In this document: piece after piece, positions 1-7,191 of the stretch | Position numbering within the stretch: position 1 is the first letter of the stretch | How the letters are laid out: each line of letters opens with the position of its first letter | Source of the DNA: JAEUIV01 sp033763795 | GTDB lineage: Bacteria; Planctomycetota; Phycisphaerae; Phycisphaerales; UBA1924 | Length of the DNA: 28,082 bases | Assembly: GCA_033763795.1 (NCBI GenBank) | Contig: JANRJV010000002.1 | Span: 1 to 28,082 of the forward strand | Direction: 5' to 3' | Made by a program: the position numbers and the translations under genes | The notes under the pieces: model-generated | The model's database searches: none | Seen by the model: the letters and a program-made list of their open reading frames with translations, nothing else | What the model was told of the DNA's origin: nothing

Positions 1-665
1 TCGAACCCCTGGTACGCGACCCACGACTTGGTGAGCCCGCCCAGCTTCTCGGCCCAGATCTTCGCTCCGGGGAACAGCGCGCGCATCTCGCGCCCCGTCA
101 GCAGCCGCACCTCTTCGACCGCCGCACGCGCCCGCGCCGCATCCGGCTCCGGCCCGCGCCAGCCGCAGCGCATCCTCCGCAGCATCGCCACGCGCACCGA
201 GACCGGCATCCACTGCCAGCCGGGCACGTGAAAGTGGGGCTCCATCGGGAACCAGAAGTTGGGCGTCTGCACCCAGTACGCCCGCGCCACTCGCCGAACC
301 TCGCCCGCCATCTTCCGCTGCGCGTCCAGCGTGAACAGGTGCTCGATCACGGAGTTGCTGAACGCCACGTCGAACGAGCCGTCCGCGTACTGCGGCATGG
401 ACGTCGCGTCGCCCACCACAGGCTCGATGTTGGAGTGCACACGCGGTTCCGCCGCGAGGTTCACAGTGACGATGTGCACGTCCTCGCGCCCCGCCCAGCC
501 GCGCTGCTCCCAGAACGCGTTCGTGCCCCCGATGTCGATGATCTTCAGCGGCCGCGCCAGCTCGGACACCAGCCCCTCGAACTTCGCGAAACGCGCCGAA
601 CGCATCCGGTTCGACAGCGAGCCCTTGCTGTGCACGTCGGCCGCGGATCGAAGGTTCAGCATCAT
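1..665 (-). CDS. SAM-dependent methyltransferase, C-terminus beyond window
   Basis: Class I SAM-dependent methyltransferase, broken by the left edge; 221 residues are visible. The reading frame has a glycine-rich motif I (IDIGG, about residues 42-46), an acidic/post-motif segment (GDATSMP, about 84-90) and FSNSVIEH (about 101-108), the usual layout of the Methyltransf_11/type 11 fold. The ATG at 665 overlaps the stop of the upstream glycosyltransferase (ATGA, 662-665), so it should be translationally coupled and belong to the same polysaccharide operon. A sugar or lipid-carrier-linked glycan is the likely acceptor by context, but the sequence does not show the substrate. The rest of the C-terminus lies outside the window. 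Confidence 0.8.
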   Translation of the reverse strand, partial: MMLNLRSAADVHSKGSLSNRMRSARFAKFEGLVSELARPLKIIDIGGTNAFWEQRGWAGREDVHIVTVNLAAEPRVHSNIEPVVGDATSMPQYADGSFDVAFSNSVIEHLFTLDAQRKMAGEVRRVARAYWVQTPNFWFPMEPHFHVPGWQWMPVSVRVAMLRRMRCGWRGPEPDAARARAAVEEVRLLTGREMRALFPGAKIWAEKLGGLTKSWVAYQGF

Positions 666-1654
666 GCGGTCTCCGGCCGGCCGACTCTTGAGCCGCGCCC
701 GGCGGGTTCTCCGGTCCATTCACCCCGGCGTTTCCACCCGGCCCCCCAGAACTCGCGGGCCGCGACCGCTCGTGCGTCGCCGCCGCGTATCGCGGAGACC
801 GCCGACCACGCCAGCCAGTGATTGAGGCACCAGATCCCGAGGAGCCGGATTCCCAGCGCCGCCTTCGCGGGGCTCCAGTGCCGGCGGATGAGCTGCGCCT
901 TCGCCCGGAGCAGCCGCACCAGCTTTTCAGCCTTCACCGACTCCGACGCCCCGCCGTAGTGCACGATCTCCGCGTCCGGCGTGATCATGGGTCTCACGCC
1001 CAGCCGCCTCGCGCGCAGGCAGAGATCCGCCTCCTCGCCGTACATGAAGAACGCCGGGTCAAAGCCCCCGAGCTTCTCCCACATCGTCCGCTCGATCAGA
1101 AAGAAGCAGCCGGTCACGATGTCCACGCGGCGTTCGCTGTCGCGCTCCCAGGCGCCCATTGCTTCCGGATTGAAGAAGCTCGACCGCCGGAACGTCCCCG
1201 ACAGCCCGCTCGCCCTGCACAACACGCTCCAGAGCGTCTGCCGCGACCAGCACGACGTCGGGTTGAGCGACCCGTCCGCGAACAGCGTCCTCCCGCCCCA
1301 GATCCCCGCCTCGGGCCGCCGCCGCGCGAACTCGACCAGCCGGTCGATCGCGCCGCGCAGCACCACGGTGTCCGGATTCAGGAGCAGCAGATAGCGACCC
1401 GCCGCCAGCTTGGCCGCCTCGTTGTTCGCGCGGGCGAAGCCCAGGTTCTCCGCCGACCGCAGCAGCCGGACCCGTTCGCCGAACTCAGCGGCGATCGCGT
1501 CCGCCGACCCGTCGGACGACGCGTTGTCGTACACGATCAGCTCGAACGATGTGTCCCGCGTCTCGCCGAATACGGAGCGCAGGCACTCGAGCGTCATCTG
1601 CCGCGTGTTGAAGCTCACGACGACGATGGATACTGCCGGCCCGTCGCTCATCAT
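662..1654 (-). CDS. Family 2 glycosyltransferase (rhamnosyltransferase-like)
   Basis: GT-A fold glycosyltransferase of family GT2, about 330 residues. The N-terminus has the strand VSIVVVSFN (8-16), then DNASSDGS (43-50), the nucleotide-binding ENLGFARANN region (69-78) and the DXD-equivalent NPDT (93-96). A later FFLIERTMWEKLGGFDPAFF segment matches the acceptor half of WbbL/rhamnosyltransferase-like enzymes. It should act at the cytoplasmic membrane face and add a sugar to a lipid-linked glycan. The dTDP-rhamnose operon nearby makes rhamnose a plausible donor, but that is inference. Two start codons are adjacent (1654 and 1651); the one at 1654 overlaps the upstream stop as ATGA. The stop overlaps the following methyltransferase start. 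Confidence 0.9.
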   Translation of the reverse strand: MMSDGPAVSIVVVSFNTRQMTLECLRSVFGETRDTSFELIVYDNASSDGSADAIAAEFGERVRLLRSAENLGFARANNEAAKLAAGRYLLLLNPDTVVLRGAIDRLVEFARRRPEAGIWGGRTLFADGSLNPTSCWSRQTLWSVLCRASGLSGTFRRSSFFNPEAMGAWERDSERRVDIVTGCFFLIERTMWEKLGGFDPAFFMYGEEADLCLRARRLGVRPMITPDAEIVHYGGASESVKAEKLVRLLRAKAQLIRRHWSPAKAALGIRLLGIWCLNHWLAWSAVSAIRGGDARAVAAREFWGAGWKRRGEWTGEPAGRGSRVGRPETA

Positions 1655-3078
1655 CCGGGCTCCGTCAATCGCGCGCCCTCGACCAGGCCGCGCGCGCCCG
1701 CCGGCGCGAACCCGTTCCGCGCCCCGCCGGGCGCTCTCCGCGCCCGCACTCGGGGCCGCGCCGCCACCGCTTTCTGGCTCATCTCATCCATCGACACGAT
1801 CATCGCCAGCAGCAGGTACCAGAGGAACACGGCCTGTCCGAAGTACGACACGCCGATGAAGTTCGTGCAGTGCACGAAGAGGCAAACGCCCAGCGACCAG
1901 GAGAGCATCAGTTTCGATCGGTCCCCCGACCAGACGCGCCACGTCCTGCCCGCCGCGGTGAAGCACATCCAGATCGTCGTGACAAAGAGTGCGAGCGTGA
2001 GAAATCCTCCCCGGACTCCTTCGAGGATGTAGTGATTCGTCACGTCCTGGCCGCCCCAGAACCAGTGCGCGGTGCTCCTGGTCCCCACCAGGGCCCACTC
2101 CGAGAAGCGGTTCACCGCGCCGTCGATCAGCATGTACCGGTGATGCCCCGTGTTCCCCTTGGCGATCGTGATCCGGGAGATCAGGTGCCACACGGGCTTG
2201 TTCATCGAGAAGTGCAGCCCGATCAGCGCCATCACGAACAGGATCAGGACGTACCGCATCCACCAGCGCATCAGGAACATCGCCCAGCCCAGCAGGCCGA
2301 AGATCACGCCCATCACAGGCGTGCTGGACGCGCTGAACAGCACGATGGCGCACATCGTCGAGACGCCGATCAGAGCCCACAGCCGGTTCATCGCTCCCTG
2401 CCACCAGAGGGCGACGACGCTCGGGATCAGGCTCGCCCAGAAGCACCCCGCGATGATCGGATGCGCGAACGCCCCCTGACACCGCAGGCGTCCCTCGCGC
2501 ACCAGGGTGATCTCCGGCACGCCGCCGAAGAACGCGAAGGCGTTGCGTCCGGTCTTGCTCTCGACGAAGAACGCCGCCGCCACCGGCAGGCTCATGACGA
2601 TAAACCCCACCATCGTCCGGATCACGTCCCTCCAGTCCCGGACCAGGCATCGGAACAGGAAGTAGAGCCCCACCGCGTCGAACGTCATGCCCGCCTGAAA
2701 GATCAGCGCGCTCACGCTGGCCTGCTGGATCGTGTACGCCATCGTCCGCACCAGCGCGAACGCCAGGATCACGTAGTCCACGCGCTGCCACCGCACACCG
2801 GCATACTCGTGCCGCAGCACGACGCGCAGCATTCCGAAGATGACCATCAGCCGGATCAGGCTGAAGTCCAGACCGCCGATCACCAGCCGCTGCGCCGGCG
2901 CCACCATGCACGCCATCACGATGAACGGCCAGATCGACAGCCGCCGGGGCATGGCCAGCAGCGCCAGCCCGCACAGGACCGTGAGCGTCAGCCCCAGCGG
3001 GTGAAGATTGGTCTGATTGGTCCATCCAGCTCCGCCGAAGTTCTCGATGACGCGGATGTTCTGCGCCAGCGTCCACAT
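1651..3078 (-). CDS. O-antigen ligase/polymerase-like membrane protein (Wzy/WaaL family)
   Basis: About 475 residues with roughly ten to eleven hydrophobic helices, consistent with the Wzy_C/O-antigen ligase superfamily. A loop near two thirds of the length reads GHHRYMLIDGAVNRF and then TNHYILEGVRGG. This matches the family pattern of GHR...HN.YL..L...G in the large periplasmic loop. It probably polymerises repeat units or ligates the glycan. The frame is open upstream to 3297, but that extension is Ala/Gly/Arg-rich and lies antiparallel-free over the preceding gene. The ATG at 3078 overlaps the upstream stop as ATGA and begins a normal protein, so I chose it. The last 35 or so residues are a basic, Ala/Pro-rich cytoplasmic tail. 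Polymerase and ligase cannot be told apart from sequence alone. Confidence 0.82.
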   Translation of the reverse strand: MWTLAQNIRVIENFGGAGWTNQTNLHPLGLTLTVLCGLALLAMPRRLSIWPFIVMACMVAPAQRLVIGGLDFSLIRLMVIFGMLRVVLRHEYAGVRWQRVDYVILAFALVRTMAYTIQQASVSALIFQAGMTFDAVGLYFLFRCLVRDWRDVIRTMVGFIVMSLPVAAAFFVESKTGRNAFAFFGGVPEITLVREGRLRCQGAFAHPIIAGCFWASLIPSVVALWWQGAMNRLWALIGVSTMCAIVLFSASSTPVMGVIFGLLGWAMFLMRWWMRYVLILFVMALIGLHFSMNKPVWHLISRITIAKGNTGHHRYMLIDGAVNRFSEWALVGTRSTAHWFWGGQDVTNHYILEGVRGGFLTLALFVTTIWMCFTAAGRTWRVWSGDRSKLMLSWSLGVCLFVHCTNFIGVSYFGQAVFLWYLLLAMIVSMDEMSQKAVAARPRVRARRAPGGARNGFAPAGARGLVEGARLTEPG

Positions 3079-4406
3079 CAGACCGCCGCCCGCGTTGACT
3101 CGGGACGAATCGGCGCCCCCATCTCCCGCACCGCCACGCGCTCCTTCAGCCCGCGCGACGCGATCCGCCGCAGCGTCCCCACCGTGCTCTGCACCTTGCT
3201 CTTCATCCGCAGCCGCCACCAGAACCGCCGCGTCTCGAACCCCGCGTACCGCGGCGTCGGAACCCCCGCCGCGCGCAGCGCGACGAGCTGCCCCCACAGC
3301 CGCCCGCGCGTCTGCAGCAGGTTGGGCTGACTCCGCGGCAGCAGCTCCGCGTCCTCACGCTCCAGCACCAGGTACCCGTCCCGCGCCGCCGACCGCACCG
3401 CCTCCAGCCCCCGCGGCGTCCGCGCCACGATCAGCGACTTGCCCGCCTCGCCCGGCTCAACCGGCCTGTACCACGGGTCGCCCACGGACACGTCCGCGAA
3501 CTCCCCCGTGTGATCCGGGCAGATCGAGCACCGCCACTGCCGATACTTCTGCAGGAACCCCCACGATTCCTCGTACGTCAGCCGCGCCTCGTGCTCCGCC
3601 CCCGTCGCGTCCGTCCAGCGCACCGTCCACAAGCCCGGCCAGCCGTTGCCGCGGTACCGCAGCGATGTCACGCGCGACGGATCGTCCACGCCCACCTTCT
3701 TGAGCAGCTCCAGCGTCCCCCGCGTCGAAGGCGTCCCCGCGCAGAAGAACGCGATCGTGAGCCCCAGCCGCTCGTCAAGCGCCGACATCACCCGCCGCGC
3801 ACGCTGCGCACCCGCCACATCGCAGGGCTTGCCGATGAACACGCAAGGCCCCGGCGCCGACGCGATCAGCCCCAGCCCCTCGCAGGGGCTCGCCGGCGCA
3901 TACCGCGACCCCGTCCGCTCCAGCATCTCTTCTCGCGTTCGGCTCATCACAGTGCGGTTGAGGTACGGCGCATCCTCGCGCGCCGCCGTGTGCAGCACGC
4001 CGTGCATCCCGCCCCGCTCCACCGCGTGCAGCGCCAGCGCCGTCGCAGCGCCGCCGCTCGAACCGCCCAGGCGGATCGCCCCGTCGGCCGCGAATCCCTC
4101 CCACACGCCCCGCACCGGTCCCCACGCCGCCATCAGCCCGGCATCAAGCCCCGGATCCGCGCGGTCGAACGTGTGCTCCAGCGCCACGCCCGGGCACGCC
4201 TCGATCGCCCGCCCCGTCCGCTCGTCCCGCGCCGTCTCCGCGACCATGGGCCGCCGCCCGTGCCGCTCGTCGTCCACCATCCGGATCTCGCCCGGACTCA
4301 CCGCCGCGCACGCGCCGCACCCGCAGCAGAGCTGCCGCTCAGCAACGTCACGGATCGTGGGGAGGGGGAAGCTCACGAGCGGCCTCGCAACGCACCGCTC
4401 CGCCAT
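3078..4406 (-). CDS. FrhB/FdhB-family protein (coenzyme F420 hydrogenase/dehydrogenase beta subunit-like)
   Basis: A 442-residue member of the F420 hydrogenase/dehydrogenase beta-subunit family, which binds flavin and iron-sulfur clusters. The N-terminal ferredoxin-like motif is C27-x2-C30-x2-C33-x3-S37-P38, so the expected fourth cysteine is a serine. A downstream EACPGVAL and the family signature C-x2-CPDH...ADVSVGDPW (about residues 290-315) are intact. Stand-alone members occur in bacterial polysaccharide clusters, often beside pyruvyl transferases as here; their reaction there is not settled. The start is uncertain. The ATG at 4406 overlaps the flippase by 34 bases and lacks a clear Shine-Dalgarno. 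A GTG at 4376 overlaps the flippase stop as GTGA, fits the pattern of the operon and keeps the whole domain. Confidence 0.85.
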   Translation of the reverse strand: MAERCVARPLVSFPLPTIRDVAERQLCCGCGACAAVSPGEIRMVDDERHGRRPMVAETARDERTGRAIEACPGVALEHTFDRADPGLDAGLMAAWGPVRGVWEGFAADGAIRLGGSSGGAATALALHAVERGGMHGVLHTAAREDAPYLNRTVMSRTREEMLERTGSRYAPASPCEGLGLIASAPGPCVFIGKPCDVAGAQRARRVMSALDERLGLTIAFFCAGTPSTRGTLELLKKVGVDDPSRVTSLRYRGNGWPGLWTVRWTDATGAEHEARLTYEESWGFLQKYRQWRCSICPDHTGEFADVSVGDPWYRPVEPGEAGKSLIVARTPRGLEAVRSAARDGYLVLEREDAELLPRSQPNLLQTRGRLWGQLVALRAAGVPTPRYAGFETRRFWWRLRMKSKVQSTVGTLRRIASRGLKERVAVREMGAPIRPESTRAAV

Positions 4407-5854
4407 TGGTGGAGCACGAGCATGCCCTGATTTCGCACTTCGGCCATCACGATGAGCGCAACTAACGGAATTGCGACGAGCACAGCGAGTTGACCAAGCC
4501 CAAGCTGAGCCCCCGGACTATTGTCGTTGGCGAGCAACCGCTGAGAGAGCAGGCAGACGCCGATCAGCATGATGCCGCCGACAAACGGCGCGACACCGAT
4601 CGGCGACGGTAGCGGGGAGCGTCGATTCAGCCGAACCAGCGCCACAAGCCCCGCAAGGAGCTCTGCCCCCAACGCTACCGCGGCAAATAGGAAGAGCGCT
4701 CCGTCCCGTGCCGCCACCACTACCGCTCCAGCGAAGGAAAGCACACGGACCGCGTTCGCGAGGGCCGTTGCGGAGGTATCGGCTCTGGCCATGGCGGCAA
4801 GATTCGGTGCGACGCGCAACAGTCGGACCATCTGACTTGCCATGATCAAGGGAAACAGACCCGCAGCGACGCTAAACTGGGCGCCATAAACTCGGGTCAT
4901 AACATTGGGGCCCAGGACGATACCCAGCGCCGCTGTACCAACGGCAGCAAAGGCAATCAGCTCCGCGCATGCTTGATACCGATGCCCAAAGACGCTGCCG
5001 TTCTCTTGGCATGCCGCAAGCATCGGGAAGAACAACGTGCCGCTGATCGAAGCAATCGCGGTGTGCACCGCCAGCGCCAGCCCCGCCGCGGCCGCGAACT
5101 GCCCCAGATCCCCGTGCGTGTAGCTCGAACCGAACAGCCGCGGCGCCGCACCGATGATGAACTGATCCCCCTGCAGGATCAGGAACAGCAGCACGCCGTT
5201 GATCAGCAGCGGCCAGCCGAAGCTCGTGATCCGTCCGAGGTACGCCCGGTCCCACGCCCACCGGTAAGGCCGCGTCGCCACCACGTGCGTCCCCAGCAGC
5301 GTGAGCACGCCGGACGCCACCGTCAGAGCAACCGCCGCCCGGTAATCGCCCAGCCACGCGCACGTCGGCCACGCCAGCGCCAGCAGCGCGATCTGCACCC
5401 CCAGCTCGATCCGCGTGTCGCGCGAGAAGTTCATCGACCGATGCGCAATCTTGGCGTCGAGATGGCTCAGCCCCCTCAGCAGCGGCACCAGCGCCACGAG
5501 CTGATACGCCCACACCGCCTCCGGCGCACCGAACAGCGCGGCCAGCCACCACGACGCCGCGAAGATTCCCCCGGCCAGCAACGCGCCTCGAAGCGAGTTC
5601 ACGGCGTGCGCCGTCCGCTGAAACTGCGGCGAGTCGCCGTCCTTCGCCTGCACCAGCAGCCGATCGACCCCCAGCGTGCTCACCGCCTCAATGAATGACA
5701 GCGTCAGCACGAACGTCGCTGCGAGACCCAGGTCTTCCGGACCGATCATCCGCGCAACAATCACGTTGCGCACCAGCGACAGCCCCTGCCCGCCCAGCTT
5801 GCCGCCGGTGAGCCACGCCGCGCCCACAACAGTCTGTCTCCGGAGGTTGCTCAC
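4373..5854 (-). CDS. Wzx-type oligosaccharide flippase
   Basis: A 493-residue polytopic membrane protein of the MOP superfamily (polysaccharide biosynthesis protein/lipopolysaccharide flippase). The N-terminus (TGGKLGGQGLSLVRNVIVAR, then MIGPEDLGL) is the typical first-helix segment of this family, and about 12 to 14 hydrophobic helices follow. It should move undecaprenyl-linked repeat units across the inner membrane before polymerisation. It starts 46 bp after the pyruvyl transferase stop. Base composition is unusual: the N-terminal two thirds (5050-5854) has the strongly GC-ending codons of its neighbours, while the C-terminal third (about 4373-5050) uses many more A/T-ending codons. The reading frame is not interrupted, so the protein is probably functional but may be a recombinant. 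Confidence 0.9.
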   Translation of the reverse strand: MSNLRRQTVVGAAWLTGGKLGGQGLSLVRNVIVARMIGPEDLGLAATFVLTLSFIEAVSTLGVDRLLVQAKDGDSPQFQRTAHAVNSLRGALLAGGIFAASWWLAALFGAPEAVWAYQLVALVPLLRGLSHLDAKIAHRSMNFSRDTRIELGVQIALLALAWPTCAWLGDYRAAVALTVASGVLTLLGTHVVATRPYRWAWDRAYLGRITSFGWPLLINGVLLFLILQGDQFIIGAAPRLFGSSYTHGDLGQFAAAAGLALAVHTAIASISGTLFFPMLAACQENGSVFGHRYQACAELIAFAAVGTAALGIVLGPNVMTRVYGAQFSVAAGLFPLIMASQMVRLLRVAPNLAAMARADTSATALANAVRVLSFAGAVVVAARDGALFLFAAVALGAELLAGLVALVRLNRRSPLPSPIGVAPFVGGIMLIGVCLLSQRLLANDNSPGAQLGLGQLAVLVAIPLVALIVMAEVRNQGMLVLHQWRSGALRGRS

Positions 5855-5900
5855 GCGTTCGTTCTGCGCGCCCGCCGCACTCCCCGGCCCCGCGTGTCCC

Positions 5901-7175
5901 TCACCGCCCCGCCCCCGCCCCGTCGCGCACCCGTCCCAGCGCCGCCTCCGCGATCACGTCCATCTGACGCTCGGCTTGCGCCAGCACCATGGGCAGACGC
6001 GCCGCAAGCGACGACCGCATCGCCTCCCGCCGCGCGAACGCGTCGACGACGCGCTCGACGATCTCCTCCGTCTCGGCCCGCCGCGGGTCGAACACCTCGC
6101 CCCCCTGCCCGCACGTCTCGAAGACGCCCAGCGTCTTGTCGCTGTACGCCACGGAGCACGTCGGCACGCCAGACGAGAGCCCCGCGATCGTCGCGTGCAT
6201 CCGCGTGCCGCAGAACCAGTCCGCCTGCGCGATCATGTGCTTGGCTTCGCGCGGGTCCCCACACTCCGGCGCGATCGTCACACGCTCGCGCTTCGCAGCC
6301 GGTAGAGATCCCGCCACCGCTTCAGCCGCCGCTGTATCCGACTCGTAGTGCCCTCTGGGCGTCACGACATGCGGCACGAGAAGCACCCGCGCTCCCTCGT
6401 CCACCAGCCGCTCGACCACCCGCCGCTTGAGCACCGCGTAGTCGGCCTTGAAGCCGTACCGCGTCCGCGCCTTCTCAGGGTCGTTGAAGATCAGCCCGCT
6501 CACGTTCACCGCCGCCAGCGGCTCGCCCGCTTGCCGAGCCGGAGGCGTCCACTCCGCGGGCGCCCGCCGATCAAGCAGGAACGCGACGTCCACGCCCAGG
6601 CGGTGCCGCTCCGCGTCGAAGCGGTCGCCCAACAGTTCCCGCAAGATCTCGAACGATCGCGCGTCCCGCGCCCAGCACGCCGCGGCCCCGCGCACCAGCC
6701 GCGCCGCCTCGCGCCGCGACTCGTCGTCGAACGGCCCGTATGTCTGCGGCAGCAGCACCAGCGGCTTGCGCATCCGCAGCGCCATCCGCTTGGGCCACGT
6801 GACGGCACGAAACCGCTCCGCGCCGTAGAGACTCGTGAACGAGTCGCCCCCGCTGATATCGAGGAACGCCGACGCCCGGCGCAGCAGCGCCGCGCTGGAC
6901 CCGAAGTTCATGGGCGTCGAGAGCGACAGCCCGAGAGCCGCGTGGCTCTCCGGGCGGTACCACCGCCGCGTGCGCATCACGCCCGCCCGGCTGACGCGCG
7001 CGTCCCAGCCCGCAAGGGGCCCCGCCCCGCGCCGATGATCTGCAACAACAACGCCGCCCGTCCCCCGCGCCAGCAGCCCCGCCGCCACACTGAAACAAAG
7101 CGCCGAGACACCGAGGTTCCCGGTGTCCGGCGCACAGCCGAATAGAACGCTTGCCTGCCGATGCAATGCTGTCAA
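5901..7175 (-). CDS. Polysaccharide pyruvyl transferase family protein
   Basis: A 424-residue protein of the polysaccharide pyruvyl transferase family (CsaB/WcaK/EpsI-like, GT-B-like fold). The N-terminus has the family glycine motif GCAPDTGNLGVSALCFS (about 13-29). Mid-protein are LLPQTYGPF and, later, ISGGDSF, as seen in family members; near the C-terminus is CGTRMHATIAGLSSGVP, the characteristic H-x-x-I/A-G-L-S-x-G-V-P segment. It would transfer pyruvate from phosphoenolpyruvate to a sugar as a ketal, adding negative charge to the glycan, although some family members have other roles. It is the third gene of the minus-strand operon, 16 bp after the beta-helix gene. Confidence 0.85.
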   Translation of the reverse strand: MTALHRQASVLFGCAPDTGNLGVSALCFSVAAGLLARGTGGVVVADHRRGAGPLAGWDARVSRAGVMRTRRWYRPESHAALGLSLSTPMNFGSSAALLRRASAFLDISGGDSFTSLYGAERFRAVTWPKRMALRMRKPLVLLPQTYGPFDDESRREAARLVRGAAACWARDARSFEILRELLGDRFDAERHRLGVDVAFLLDRRAPAEWTPPARQAGEPLAAVNVSGLIFNDPEKARTRYGFKADYAVLKRRVVERLVDEGARVLLVPHVVTPRGHYESDTAAAEAVAGSLPAAKRERVTIAPECGDPREAKHMIAQADWFCGTRMHATIAGLSSGVPTCSVAYSDKTLGVFETCGQGGEVFDPRRAETEEIVERVVDAFARREAMRSSLAARLPMVLAQAERQMDVIAEAALGRVRDGAGAGR

Positions 7176-7191
7176 CCGAATCGAGCGATCA

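Noticed and set aside
1870..3330. 486-codon plus-strand open frame opposite the polymerase gene
   Set aside because: Its composition is typical of a shadow frame and it crosses two well-supported minus-strand genes.
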